From positions 1 to 51,292 of the forward strand of contig CAIVAS010000223.1 of NCBI GenBank assembly GCA_903903975.1: a stretch of DNA of 51,292 bases, in the 5' to 3' direction. The notes under the pieces were generated by a model. It did no database searches and had not been told where the DNA came from. It saw only the letters and a list, made by a program, of their open reading frames with translations. The stretch's first letter is position 1; every line of letters begins with the position of its first letter. This DNA is from an uncultured Burkholderiales bacterium. Lineage in GTDB: Bacteria > Pseudomonadota > Gammaproteobacteria > Burkholderiales > Burkholderiaceae_E. The translations under genes were made by a program, and so were the position numbers. Positions 16,214 through 25,860 of the stretch are shown here, piece after piece.

Positions 16214-16233
16214 TACCCATGTTCATGGGGGTA
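16214..16233. promoter_or_regulatory. Candidate operator between PEP-CTERM gene and response regulator
   Basis: TACCC (16214-16218) and GGGTA (16229-16233) enclose CCCATG-TT-CATGGG (16216-16229), a near-perfect dyad in the divergent intergenic region. It could bind the adjacent LuxR-type regulator; this is inference from position and symmetry only. Confidence 0.35.
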
Positions 16234-16290
16234 TTCGCAGTGCATGCTCACGGCTAAGCTGTTTGATTGTTTTGGTGTGCGTGCCCGTCC

Positions 16291-16998
16291 ATGCCCGAAG
16301 AACTTGTCCAGACTGCGCCGCATGAGCGCTGGCGAATCGTCCTGCTCGAAGACGATGAGGCGTCACGACAGTATTTTGAAGCCAGCATCCGTGAGCATCC
16401 CGGGCTCGAATTGCAGGCCTCATTCAACCGCCTGCGCGACGCTCAGGCGTGGCTGGAAACCCATGCCGCAGACCTGCTGCTGACCGATCTGGCCCTGCCT
16501 GACGGACATGGGCTCGAATTGATCTACCGCCTCAAGGCCTTGCAGCCGGCTTGCGAGACGCTGGTGATCTCGGTACTGGGCGACGAGGACACGGTTCTTG
16601 CCTGCCTGGAAGCAGGCGCGGTCGGCTACATCCAGAAGGATGCCCGGCCCGACGACATCGGCCGGATCGTCCTGGAAGTCAAACAGGGAGGCTCACCGAT
16701 CTCGCCCATGATCGCGCGCAAACTGCTCGAGCGATTGAAGTCGCAGCAGCCCCTGCCTGAACAGCGAGCAGCCGATGCACCACAAGTGCAGTTGACCGCG
16801 CGTGAATCCGATGTGCTGCGACTTGTTGCGCGCGGCTACACCTATGCCGAAATCGCCGACATGGAGGGCATCTCGATGCACACCGTGCAAATGCACATCA
16901 AGCATCTGTATCGCAAGCTCGAGGTGCATTCCCGCGGCGAGGCGGTCTACCAGGCTGGCCTGATGGGCTTGATGGATCCCCAGGGGCATACGGAATAG
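16291..16998 (+). CDS. LuxR/NarL-family response regulator
   Basis: 235-residue two-component regulator. Receiver domain: acidic pocket LLEDDE (E20, D21, D22), phospho-acceptor D66 in LLLTDLALPDG, and Lys116 in GYIQKDA. C-terminal LuxR-type helix-turn-helix: LTARESDVLRLVARGYTYAEIADMEGISMHTVQMHIKHLYRKL, with VQMHIKHLYRKL as recognition helix. ATG 16291 was preferred to ATG 16267, since it begins just before the receiver fold. The histidine kinase gene follows after 5 bp, so the two form one system. Target genes are not known; the divergent PEP-CTERM gene is an obvious candidate. Confidence 0.9.
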   Translation: MPEELVQTAPHERWRIVLLEDDEASRQYFEASIREHPGLELQASFNRLRDAQAWLETHAADLLLTDLALPDGHGLELIYRLKALQPACETLVISVLGDEDTVLACLEAGAVGYIQKDARPDDIGRIVLEVKQGGSPISPMIARKLLERLKSQQPLPEQRAADAPQVQLTARESDVLRLVARGYTYAEIADMEGISMHTVQMHIKHLYRKLEVHSRGEAVYQAGLMGLMDPQGHTE

Positions 16999-17003
16999 CG
17001 CCG

Positions 17004-18851
17004 ATGGGCCACGCGCGGCGCGCGGCGCGCGCTTGCCACCATCGGTATCGGCTTTGGGCTTGGCTGGGATTGTGGCTGCTCTTGCCAGGCGCCTGGGCAC
17101 AACCCGCGCCAGTCATGATCGAAAGCGCGCAAATCCGAATGCTCACGCCTGATGGCGACGAAGCCCTGCGCACCGAGTCCCTGCCGCTGCACTGGGACCT
17201 TGCCAACCGCGGGCTTTCTGGGGTGCTTGAGGTGCGCCTGTCGTTTGCACGCCCTTCTGGTGCCGCTGCCGGGTCCTGGGCGGCGGTCATCCCTCGCGTG
17301 GGCAATGCCTGGCGCATCGAACTCAACGGCGAACGGCTGGCCGAAGCCGGTCAGATCGACATCCCCAACGACAACTGGGCGGCCAAGCGACCGGTCTGGG
17401 TGGCCTTGCCGGAAGCCCTGCTCAAGCCGCAGAACGAACTTCGGATAGTGCTGCGAGCCGATGCCGGACGACGGGCCGGGCTCTCGCGGGTCATGGTCGG
17501 CCCCTCGGAAATGATGCGCGCTCAGTGGTCCTACCAGGAATGGTTGCGGATCACCGCGCCTCAGGCTGCCTCTGTGTTGAGTCTGCTGGTCGGCGCGTTC
17601 TGTGCGCTCTTGTGGCTGCAGCAGCGCGACCCCCTTTATGCGGCAGCCGCCGTCGGCGAACTCGCATGGGGCCTGCGCCTGGTGGACACCTGGTGGGAGG
17701 CCTCGCCGCTGGCCTGGCCAACCTGGGGCATGGTGGTGCTGTGCCTTTTCGTGATCTGGTCAGGGGCGCTCTATCTGATCATCAAGACACTCTGGAACGA
17801 TGCCCGACCGCGAATGGAGGAGCGGTGCATCCTGATGCTGCTGGTGACCGGGCCGATCAGTCTGGCGCTGTCGTGGTGGCATCTCACACCAATCTGGGTG
17901 GCGCTCTGGATGCTGGCCTCTCTCGCGGGATGGGCGCTGCTGACGCTGCGTCTTGCATGGGAGGTCTGGAAGCAACCCGATGGTTTGCGCGGGCTGTTGG
18001 TTCTGGCCACGGCAGCCTGCGTGTTTGCGTTGGCACGTGATGTCTATGTGGGTCGTGCGGACGCGCTGTATTTTGAAGAGTCAGCGTACGGAAAATATGC
18101 GACGGTGTTGCTCGCGATGTGCGTCCTGACCATCGTCAGCACGCGCTTCAAGCGCGCCCGCGACGACCTGGTTCAAGTCAACCGCTCCATTCAGGCACGC
18201 ATTGAAGCGCGCGAGCGCGAGCTGAACCTGAAACATGCTCAGGTAACCGCGATGGAGCGCGACAAGGCGACCGCCGAAGAGCGCACCCGCGTTTTGCGCG
18301 ACATGCACGACGGCGCCGGCGCCCACCTGATCACAGCCATCCGGCAGGTCGAGCGTGGTGACGCGTCACGCATCGAGCTTTTACAGACCCTGCAGGAGTC
18401 ACTTGACCAGTTGCGGCTTTCGGTCGATGCGATCCACTTGCCCCAGGGCGATATCAACGCGCTGCTCGCGAGCCTGCGATTCAGGCTGGAGCGGCGGATC
18501 AAGGCGGCCGGCCTGGACCTGAAATGGCGTGCCGATGAGCTTCCAGTGCTCGCCAATTTTCACGCTACACAGATGCGGCATCTGCAGTTCATGCTGATGG
18601 AAGCCATCTCGAATGTCATCCAGCATGCCCAGGCCAGCCATATCGCCCTGACCGCGGTCGCCGAAGGCCAGAACATCCGGATCGAATTGCAGGACGATGG
18701 CGTGGGCATGGGCGAGGCCAAGGGCAACGGGCGGCGAATCATGCAGGAGCGGGCCGCGCTCATTCATGCCCGCCTGTCGATCGACTCCACGTCGCAGGGA
18801 ACCTGTCTGCGCATCACGCTGCCTGGCGCAACGATCGAGCCTCAGGCCTGA
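17004..18851 (+). CDS. Membrane sensor histidine kinase (HisKA_3 type, 7TMR-DISM-like)
   Basis: 615-residue kinase. Layout: N-terminal signal/anchor (WLGLWLLLPGAWA), a periplasmic beta-rich domain to about residue 180, seven or so transmembrane helices (about 190-385), a coiled coil (residues 395-425), then the HisKA_3 dimerisation helix TRVLRDMHDGAGAHLI with phosphorylatable H435. The ATPase domain shows the N box EAISNVIQHA and the G1 box DDGVGMG. The architecture matches 7TMR-DISM sensors, whose periplasmic part often binds carbohydrate-like ligands. It lies 5 bp after its response regulator. Ligand unknown. Confidence 0.88.
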   Translation: MGHARRAARACHHRYRLWAWLGLWLLLPGAWAQPAPVMIESAQIRMLTPDGDEALRTESLPLHWDLANRGLSGVLEVRLSFARPSGAAAGSWAAVIPRVGNAWRIELNGERLAEAGQIDIPNDNWAAKRPVWVALPEALLKPQNELRIVLRADAGRRAGLSRVMVGPSEMMRAQWSYQEWLRITAPQAASVLSLLVGAFCALLWLQQRDPLYAAAAVGELAWGLRLVDTWWEASPLAWPTWGMVVLCLFVIWSGALYLIIKTLWNDARPRMEERCILMLLVTGPISLALSWWHLTPIWVALWMLASLAGWALLTLRLAWEVWKQPDGLRGLLVLATAACVFALARDVYVGRADALYFEESAYGKYATVLLAMCVLTIVSTRFKRARDDLVQVNRSIQARIEARERELNLKHAQVTAMERDKATAEERTRVLRDMHDGAGAHLITAIRQVERGDASRIELLQTLQESLDQLRLSVDAIHLPQGDINALLASLRFRLERRIKAAGLDLKWRADELPVLANFHATQMRHLQFMLMEAISNVIQHAQASHIALTAVAEGQNIRIELQDDGVGMGEAKGNGRRIMQERAALIHARLSIDSTSQGTCLRITLPGATIEPQA

Positions 18852-18999
18852 CACGGTCTTTATCGGCGATCGATCTTTATATTCCCGATTGCTCCTATCA
18901 TCGGAGCTCTGCTTTGCACGAGCTCATGGTTGAACGAGCGCATCGCCCCTTCGGCAAATCATCCCAAGCCCATCGGTACAACCCCATCAGGAAACCTGC

Positions 19000-20172
19000 A
19001 TGAGTCTTCAGGCCCGCATCGACCACCTGCTCAGTCAAGCCGCCCAACGCGGCGATATCCCCGGGGTGGCGGCGATGGTCACCTCGTCCGAGCGCACGCT
19101 CTACGAAGGCGCTTTTGGCATTCGCAGCCTGGCTCGCAGTGAGCCGATGACGGTCGACACCGTGGTCGGCATCGCCTCGATGACCAAGGCGATCACCTCG
19201 AGTGCCGCGCTGCAACTGGTGGAGCGCGGTCTGCTCGAGCTCGATGCACCGGCCAGCGCGGTGGTGCCGGCACTCGGCGATGTGCGCGTGCTGACCGGCT
19301 TCGATGCCGATGGGCGGCCGCTGATGCGCGCGCCCCGTCGGGCCATCACCCTGCGTCATCTGCTGACCCACTCGGGGGGCTTCAGCTACGAGATGTGGAA
19401 TGCGAGGATCCAGCGCTTCAAGACCTTGATGCAGATCCCCGGGGTCGAGACCCGCACTAACGAGTCGATCAATATTCCCTTGATTGCCGATCCGGGCGAG
19501 CGCTGGGAATATGGCGTGAATACCGACTGGGCCGGCAAGATGGTCGAGGCCGCCAGCGGCAAGCCGCTGGGCCAGTATTTCCAGGACCACCTGCTCGGCC
19601 CTTTGGGCATGAGCAGCACCGCCTACCGTCCGAGTGAGGCGATGCGCGCGCAGATGGCCAGCATGCATCAGCGCACTGAGGTCGGGTCGCTTGCGCCGAT
19701 CACCGGCATGGGCCCGCCACCGCCGCCGGACGTCGACCAGGGCGGCGGCGGCCTGCTCAGCACCGCGCGCGACTATCTCAAGTTCACACGCATGATCCTC
19801 AATCACGGTGCCGGCAACGGCGAACGCGTACTGCGCCCCGAGACCGTCGCACTCATGGGCATGAACCACCTCGGCGACAGTCGGGTGACGATGCTGAAAA
19901 CCGTCAGCCCCACCCGCTCCAACGATGCCGAATTCTTTCCGGGCACGCCCAAGACCTGGAGCCTCGCCTTTCAGATCAACCTGCGTCGCGCGCCCACCGG
20001 GCGGGCCGCCGGATCGATGTCCTGGGCGGGTCTGACCAACTGCTACTACTGGATCGACCCGACCAGCGATCTGGCGGGCGTCCTGATGACACAGATCCTG
20101 CCCTTTGCCGACGTCAAGGCACTGCCGCTGTTTGAAGCCTTCGAGACCGCGGTCTACGATGCACAGACTTGA
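19000..20172 (+). CDS. Serine hydrolase of the class C beta-lactamase/EstB family
   Basis: 390-residue hydrolase. Seen: the SxxK nucleophile motif S60-M-T-K63 in GIASMTKAITS, the HLLTHSGGFSY segment characteristic of EstB-like esterases, and Y171 in WEYGVNTDWAG, the second active-site element. No signal peptide, so it is cytoplasmic, unlike true beta-lactamases. AGGA lies seven bases before ATG 19000. The upstream 148 bp are relatively A/T-rich and include a GAGCTC inverted pair (18904-18909, 18920-18925). Family members are esterases, lactonases or transacylases. The cupin gene begins 50 bp downstream and may be co-transcribed. Confidence 0.88.
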   Translation: MSLQARIDHLLSQAAQRGDIPGVAAMVTSSERTLYEGAFGIRSLARSEPMTVDTVVGIASMTKAITSSAALQLVERGLLELDAPASAVVPALGDVRVLTGFDADGRPLMRAPRRAITLRHLLTHSGGFSYEMWNARIQRFKTLMQIPGVETRTNESINIPLIADPGERWEYGVNTDWAGKMVEAASGKPLGQYFQDHLLGPLGMSSTAYRPSEAMRAQMASMHQRTEVGSLAPITGMGPPPPPDVDQGGGGLLSTARDYLKFTRMILNHGAGNGERVLRPETVALMGMNHLGDSRVTMLKTVSPTRSNDAEFFPGTPKTWSLAFQINLRRAPTGRAAGSMSWAGLTNCYYWIDPTSDLAGVLMTQILPFADVKALPLFEAFETAVYDAQT

Positions 20173-20222
20173 GTTGAGCGCCTCGACACCAACCACACAC
20201 AACGACAAACAACGGAGACGAC

Positions 20223-20654
20223 ATGGCCCTGCAGAACCTCTTGCCGATCAATGACCAGCTTGCCGACATCATCGTTCGCGCGAACGAACCCTGGATCGAG
20301 ACCAGCCCCGGCATGGCCTGGACCAAGGTGCTCTGGACCGGCCCCGAGACCGGCCGATGGGTGGCCCTTTATCGCTGGAAAAAGGGCTTCGTGGCCCCGC
20401 CGCACAAGCATCTGTCGGATGCCCACACCTATGTGCTCAAGGGCAAGCTGCAGGTGCGCGACGGCATTCTTGAAGCCGGCGACTATGACTACGAACCCAA
20501 TGGCGTGCTGCATGGCACGACCACCGCGCTTGAAGACACCGAATACCTCTTCGTGTGCGAAGGGCCGGTGGTGTTTTTCGACGAAAACGGGATCACCGCC
20601 TACAAGGGCTGGGAAGAGCTGCAGCGCCTGAAGGAATCGGCTGCGAAGCAGTGA
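20223..20654 (+). CDS. Cupin-domain protein, 2,4'-dihydroxyacetophenone dioxygenase-like
   Basis: 143-residue single-domain cupin. Seen: metal-ligand motif PPHKHLSDAHTYVLKGKL with H61, H63 and H68, and the second cupin motif GDYDYEPNGVLHGT with H97. The arrangement and the WxxLWTGPETGRW segment resemble the ChrR-like cupins that include 2,4'-dihydroxyacetophenone dioxygenase, an iron enzyme cleaving an aryl-ketone side chain. ATG 20223 follows CGGAG. Substrate is not established; pairing with an esterase would fit an oxidative side-chain degradation step. A long inverted repeat (20658-20665 with 20692-20699) follows the stop. Confidence 0.8.
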   Translation: MALQNLLPINDQLADIIVRANEPWIETSPGMAWTKVLWTGPETGRWVALYRWKKGFVAPPHKHLSDAHTYVLKGKLQVRDGILEAGDYDYEPNGVLHGTTTALEDTEYLFVCEGPVVFFDENGITAYKGWEELQRLKESAAKQ

Positions 20655-20861
20655 GTTCGCGCCGGGGCAAACCGGGCTGAGGGCCATCACACCGGCGCGC
20701 CGATGATCAAAGCGGTCGCGTTGCGCCTTAAGCCCCGCGCCCGACCTATTTCAGCACGCAGTTCTGTGCGATTTGTCACATTCGGGGACTAGGGTCTCAG
20801 GCTGGTCTGGCGCCTCACATCACGCCACTCGTCAATCCATCCCACCCCGGAGTTTCACACC

Positions 20862-22338
20862 ATGCAGGCCCTGTTCGCTGCGTCGCCCGTTCGCGCCAAT
20901 ACCCCCAAACCCGATCTTCCGTCTCGCGCGCAGCGCATCGCTCTCGCTGTGTGTGGCGGCGATGTTTGCGTCGGGCGCTCAGGCCGCACCGGGGCTGCTC
21001 GCCATCGGCAGTCTCAACGGCTCAAGCGATCTGTCCGGACTGACCGGGCCGCTTGAAAACGGCCTTCCCGGCAATGTGCTCGGCGGAATGGGGTCGGGCA
21101 TGGCCTGGGCAGGCGGCAACACCTTTGTGGCATCCCCCGACCGGGGCCCGAACGCGCTGTTGTATAACGCTAACGTCGACGACACCGTCAGCTATATCAG
21201 CCGATTCCAGACGGTGAACATGACGCTGGCACCCAGCAGCAGCAGTGGCGGGCTGCCGATGACCCTCATCCCTGTCATCACCCAGACCACCCTGCTGTCG
21301 AGTCCACAGGCGTTGGTTTATGGCACTGGTGCGGGCCTTAACCTCGGCACCGGGGCGCCCGCCAGCAACACCGCAAGCATCTTCTATTTTTCCGGTCGAT
21401 CCGACAACTTCGGCGGCTCGAACTCGGGCAATGCCACCAGCGCCCGCTTCGACCCCGAGGGCATCCGCGTCTCGGCCGATGGCCGCTCGGTGTTCGTCTC
21501 CGACGAATACGGCCCCTATGTACGTCAGTTCGACCGCACGACCGGTGTGCTGATCAAGACCTTCGAGCTGCCCGCCAAATATGATGTGGCGAATCAGTAC
21601 CCGGTCGGTGCGACCGAGATCTCGGGCAACACCAGCGGACGGGTCGCCAACAAGGGCATGGAAGGTCTGGCGATCACGCCTGACGGCAAGACACTCATTG
21701 GCATCGTTCAGGCGCCCATGATTCAGGATGCCGCGATCACGGCCAGCAACAAGCTGCTGCGGATCATCGCCATCGATGTCGCCACCGGCGCGATCAGGGG
21801 CGAATACGGCTACAAGCTCACCACCGGCACGGGCGTGAGCGAGATCACCGCGATCAACGACCATGAATTCCTGGTGCTCGAGCGCGACGGCAAAGGCCTT
21901 GGCGACGGCACCAACGCCGCAGTCAAAACGCTGTTCAAGATCGATCTGGCCGGCGCCACCGACATCAGCAGTCTGAGTGGCAGCGCGGCCGCCAATGCCG
22001 CAGTCGCGAAGACCTCATTCCTCGACATCGTCGCGGTGCTGGGCGCCAATAGCATCACGCCAGCGAACGTGCCGGCCAAACTCGAAGGACTCGCGTTCGG
22101 CACCGACATTACGGTCAACGGCACGCTCACCCATACCCTGTGGCTGGCCAATGACAACGACTTCCTGCCAAACGTCGCCGGCCCGAACAACTTCTATGTG
22201 TTCGGCGTGACCGATGCCGATCTTGGCGCGTCGAAGTATGTCGGCCAGTCGATTCCGGTGCCCTCTACGCTGGCCCTGACGCTGCTGGCACAGGCGGGTC
22301 TGCCGGCAGTGCGCCGTCTGCGTCGCACGAAGGGCTGA
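20862..22338 (+). CDS. Esterase-like-activity-of-phytase family protein, exported, with apparent signal-peptide frameshift
   Basis: About 490-residue secreted protein. The body carries the family's features: SPDRGPNALLYN, SARFDPEGIRVSADGRSVFVSDEYGPYVRQFD, MEGLAITPDGKTL and EFLVLERDGKGLGDG, likely a beta-propeller phosphoesterase. The C-terminus VPSTLALTLL followed by RRLRR looks like a degenerate PEP-CTERM tail. The body frame has no ATG or GTG before its signal peptide (FRLARSASLSLCVAAMFASG); it is open back to TTG 20773. The best start, ATG 20862 preceded by CGGAG, is in another frame. Skipping one base around the C5-A3-C3 run at 20902-20912 joins them into a normal signal peptide, so coordinates assume that +1 shift. 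Confidence 0.7.
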
Positions 22339-22383
22339 CGCAGCGTGAGAGGCAGGCCTTGAGGTAAAGCTCGAGGTAAAACT

Positions 22384-22412
22384 GATTGCGCGCGGGGGCA
22401 CCGCGCGCAATC
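22384..22412. terminator. Bidirectional terminator between phytase-like gene and icmF
   Basis: GATTGCGCGCGG (22384-22395) and CCGCGCGCAATC (22401-22412) pair perfectly over 12 bp around GGGCA. On the minus strand it is followed by AGTTTTACC, so it best serves icmF; it also separates the convergent plus-strand gene. Confidence 0.8.
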
Positions 22413-22423
22413 GTCCACCACCG

Positions 22424-25400
22424 CTACATATTCCGCCGGTACTGCCCGCCCACCTCAAACAGGGCATGGGTGATCTGCCCGAGCGAACAGACCCGCACCG
22501 CGTCCATCAGCACCGCGAAGACATTGTCGTCGTCGATCACCGCCTGACGCAGCCGCGCCACCATCGCCGCCGACTCACTGGTGTGACGTGACTGGAAGTC
22601 GGCCAGGCGCGCCAGCTGCGACTGCTTTTCCTCGTCGGTGGATCGTGCGAGCTCGAGCTTTTCGGGGGTCGGGTCGCCGTGCGGATTGCGGAAGGTGTTC
22701 ACGCCGATGATCGGGTACTCACCGGTGTGCTTCAGATGCTCGTAGTGCATCGACTCGTCCTGGATCTTGCCGCGCTGATAGCCGGTCTCCATCGCACCCA
22801 GCACGCCGCCGCGCTCGGCGATCCGCTCGAATTCGGCCAGCACCGCTTCTTCGACCAGCTCGGTCAGCTCATCGACGATGAAGCTGCCCTGCAGCGGATT
22901 CTCGTTTTTCGCCAGACCCCACTCGCGATTGATGATCAGCTGGATCGCCATGGCCCGGCGCACGCTGTCTTCGGTCGGCGTGGTGATCGCCTCATCGAAA
23001 GCATTGGTGTGCAGGCTGTTGGCATTGTCGTAGGTGGCAATGAGCGCCTGCAGCGTGGTGCGGATGTCGTTGAACTGGATCTCCTGCGCATGCAGGCTGC
23101 GCCCGCTGGTCTGGCAGTGATACTTGAGCTTCTGGCTGCGATCGTTGGCGCCGTATTTGTCGCGCATGGCCACCGCCCAGATGCGCCGCGCCACGCGGCC
23201 GAGCACGGTGTATTCCGGGTCCATGCCGTTGCTGAAGAAAAAGCTCAGGTTGGGCGCGAAATCATCGACCTTCATGCCGCGCGCCAGATAGGCCTCGACG
23301 AAGGTGAAGCCATTGGACAGCGTGAAAGCGAGCTGGCTGATCGGGTTGGCTCCGGCCTCGGCGATGTGATAGCCGCTGATCGAGACCGAATAGAAATTGC
23401 GCACATCGTGCTGCACGAAATACTGCGCGATATCGCCCATCACCTTCAGGCTGAACTCGGTCGAGAAGATGCAGGTGTTCTGACCCTGGTCTTCCTTGAG
23501 GATGTCGGCCTGCACCGTGCCGCGCACATTGGCCAGCGTGAAGGCGCGGATTTTCGCCGCTTCCTCGGCGTTGGGTTCGCGATCGTGTTTGGCGCGAAAG
23601 GCGTCGATCTGCTGGTCGATCGCGGTGTTCATGAACATCGCCAGGATCGAGGGCGCCGGACCGTTGATGGTCATGCTGACGCTGGTGGCCGGGTTGCACA
23701 GATCGAAGCCCGAGTAGAGCACCTTCATGTCTTCGAGCGTGGCGATCGACACCCCTGAGTTGCCGACCTTGCCGTAGATGTCGGGGCGCAGATCGGGGTC
23801 GTTGCCGTAGAGGGTCACGCTGTCAAACGCCGTGGAAAGCCGCTTGGCAGCCATGCCTTCGGAGAGCAGCTTGAAGCGTCGATTGGTGCGAAACGCGTCG
23901 CCCTCGCCGGCAAACATGCGGGTCGGATCTTCGCCCTCGCGCTTGAAGGTGAAGACGCCGGCGGTATAGGGGAAAGCGCCCGGCACATTTTCGAGCATCA
24001 GCCACTTGAGCAGCTCGCCGTGGTCTTCGTATTGCGGCAGCGCCACCTTGCGGATGCGCGTGCCCGACAGCGAGGTGGTGGTGATCGCGGTGCGGATCTC
24101 GCGATCGCGAACGGTCACGACAAACTCGTCGCCGGCATAGGCCTCGCGCAGCGCCGGCCAATCGGACAGCAGGCGGCGGGCCGCGCCATCGAGTCCTGCT
24201 TCGCGCCGCTCGGCGAGCGCCACCACTGTGTCGCGGGCACCCTGACGCTGGGCATCATCGTCATGCAGCATGCGCGCGGTTTCGCGCAGCTGCTGGATCT
24301 CGCGGGCCAGGCGCGCCTGCGCGCGAGCCCGCTGCTTGTAGCCGCGCACCGCGTCAGCAATCTCGGCGAGATAACGCACGCGGGCCGCCGGCACGATCAC
24401 CGAATGATTGCTGGTGTGGCGGTTTGCCACCCGCGCCAGTCGGCCACCGGTTTTCGCGGCAGCAGCCGCCTCATCGCCGCGGCGCGCGTTATCGCCCAGC
24501 GGCAGCGCCAGGCCAAGCGCGACCAGTTTGGGCAGCATGCCCTGATAGAGCGCGGTCACGCCGTCATCGTTGAAGCGCGAGGCCTGCGTGCCGAAGACCG
24601 GCATCTGATCGGGTGCGGTGGTCCAGAGTTCGCGATTGCGCTGGTACTGCTTGCTGACATCGCGCAGGGCATCGAGCGAGCCCTTGCGATCGAACTTGTT
24701 GATCGCCACGAAATCGGCGAAGTCGAGCATGTCGATTTTTTCGAGCTGGCTGGCCGCACCGAACTCGGGGGTCATGACATAGAGCGTGGCATCGACCAGC
24801 GGCACGATCGCGGCATCGCCCTGACCGATACCAGAGGTCTCGACCACGATCAGATCAAAGCCCGAGACCTTGCAGGCGGCGATCACATCGGGCAGCGCCT
24901 GGCTGATCTCGCTGCCGGCATCGCGGGTGGCGAGCGAGCGCATGAAGACATTGGGATGGTCGATGGCATTCATGCGAATGCGATCGCCAAGCAGTGCCCC
25001 GCCCGACTTGCGTCGCGTGGGGTCGACCGAAATGATCGCGATGCGCAGCACATCGTCCTGATCGAGACGCAGGCGGCGCACCAGCTCGTCGGTCAGGCTC
25101 GACTTGCCGGCACCACCGGTGCCGGTGATGCCCAGCGCAGGCGTGGCAACCAGATCGGCGCGCTTGCGCAGATCGGTGCGCATCGCGGCGAAAGCAGCCG
25201 CGTCAAGCCCACCCGGCGGTGTGTCGTTTTCGAGCGCGGTGATGAGCTGCGCCAGCGAGCGGCGCGAGCGGGCGATGTCGGCACGCCCCGACGCATCACC
25301 GGCGACCGCACCCGGCGGCAGCACGATTGCATCGAGCGAGGCCGGCGCGTAAGAAGAAAGGTCGAGATCGCAGCGCGCGATCATGTCGCCGATCATGCCG

Positions 25401-25816
25401 GCCAGCCCGAGCTTTTGCCCGTCTTCCGGGGAGTAGATGCGGGTCACGCCATAGGCATGCAGCTCGCGGATCTCGGGAGGCACGATCACGCCGCCACCGC
25501 CGCCGAAGACCTTCACATGACCTGCGCCATTGGCGCGCAGCAGGTCGATCATGTACTTGAAGTACTCGACATGACCGCCCTGATACGACGACACCGCAAT
25601 GCCCTGCACGTCTTCCTGCAGCGCACAGTCGACCACCTCGCTCACCGAGCGGTTGTGACCCAAATGAATGACCTCGCAGCCCATGCTCTGCAGAATGCGC
25701 CGCATGATGTTGATCGACGCATCATGGCCGTCGAAGAGCGAGGCCGCGGTGACAAACCGGACCTTGTTCTTCATGCGGTATTCGGCGAGTTTCTTGGCGT
25801 CTGACAGGTCGGTCAT
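22424..25816 (-). CDS. icmF: Fused isobutyryl-CoA mutase IcmF (B12-dependent)
   Basis: 1130-residue coenzyme B12 mutase interconverting branched and linear acyl-CoAs (isobutyryl/n-butyryl, in some members isovaleryl/pivalyl). Domains in order: B12-binding domain with cobalt ligand H31 in DGHDAS; MeaI-like GTPase chaperone with P-loop GTGGAGKSS (232-240), ETSGIGQGD and NKFD (373-376); linker; substrate-binding mutase barrel from about residue 560 with [20 protein letters not shown] and [18 protein letters not shown]. This order is unique to IcmF. The start at 25816 ([14 protein letters not shown]) is preferred; an upstream extension of 31 residues is unlike the family. It lies 44 bp after the thiolase. 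Exact substrate needs the active-site Phe/Gln positions compared. Confidence 0.93.
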   Translation of the reverse strand: MTDLSDAKKLAEYRMKNKVRFVTAASLFDGHDASINIMRRILQSMGCEVIHLGHNRSVSEVVDCALQEDVQGIAVSSYQGGHVEYFKYMIDLLRANGAGHVKVFGGGGGVIVPPEIRELHAYGVTRIYSPEDGQKLGLAGMIGDMIARCDLDLSSYAPASLDAIVLPPGAVAGDASGRADIARSRRSLAQLITALENDTPPGGLDAAAFAAMRTDLRKRADLVATPALGITGTGGAGKSSLTDELVRRLRLDQDDVLRIAIISVDPTRRKSGGALLGDRIRMNAIDHPNVFMRSLATRDAGSEISQALPDVIAACKVSGFDLIVVETSGIGQGDAAIVPLVDATLYVMTPEFGAASQLEKIDMLDFADFVAINKFDRKGSLDALRDVSKQYQRNRELWTTAPDQMPVFGTQASRFNDDGVTALYQGMLPKLVALGLALPLGDNARRGDEAAAAAKTGGRLARVANRHTSNHSVIVPAARVRYLAEIADAVRGYKQRARAQARLAREIQQLRETARMLHDDDAQRQGARDTVVALAERREAGLDGAARRLLSDWPALREAYAGDEFVVTVRDREIRTAITTTSLSGTRIRKVALPQYEDHGELLKWLMLENVPGAFPYTAGVFTFKREGEDPTRMFAGEGDAFRTNRRFKLLSEGMAAKRLSTAFDSVTLYGNDPDLRPDIYGKVGNSGVSIATLEDMKVLYSGFDLCNPATSVSMTINGPAPSILAMFMNTAIDQQIDAFRAKHDREPNAEEAAKIRAFTLANVRGTVQADILKEDQGQNTCIFSTEFSLKVMGDIAQYFVQHDVRNFYSVSISGYHIAEAGANPISQLAFTLSNGFTFVEAYLARGMKVDDFAPNLSFFFSNGMDPEYTVLGRVARRIWAVAMRDKYGANDRSQKLKYHCQTSGRSLHAQEIQFNDIRTTLQALIATYDNANSLHTNAFDEAITTPTEDSVRRAMAIQLIINREWGLAKNENPLQGSFIVDELTELVEEAVLAEFERIAERGGVLGAMETGYQRGKIQDESMHYEHLKHTGEYPIIGVNTFRNPHGDPTPEKLELARSTDEEKQSQLARLADFQSRHTSESAAMVARLRQAVIDDDNVFAVLMDAVRVCSLGQITHALFEVGGQYRRNM

Positions 25817-25860
25817 CGGGGTCTTCCGTGCTTCGGGTCGGGTTCGGTTCAGGCTGGGGT

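Noticed and set aside
20658-20699. CGCGCCGG/CCGGCGCG inverted repeat after the cupin gene
   Set aside because: 26-base loop and no T tract; too weak to call a terminator.
24020-25804. 594-codon plus-strand frame opposite icmF
   Set aside because: Antisense shadow of a conserved mutase gene; composition is His/Arg/Gln-rich and no family motif is present.
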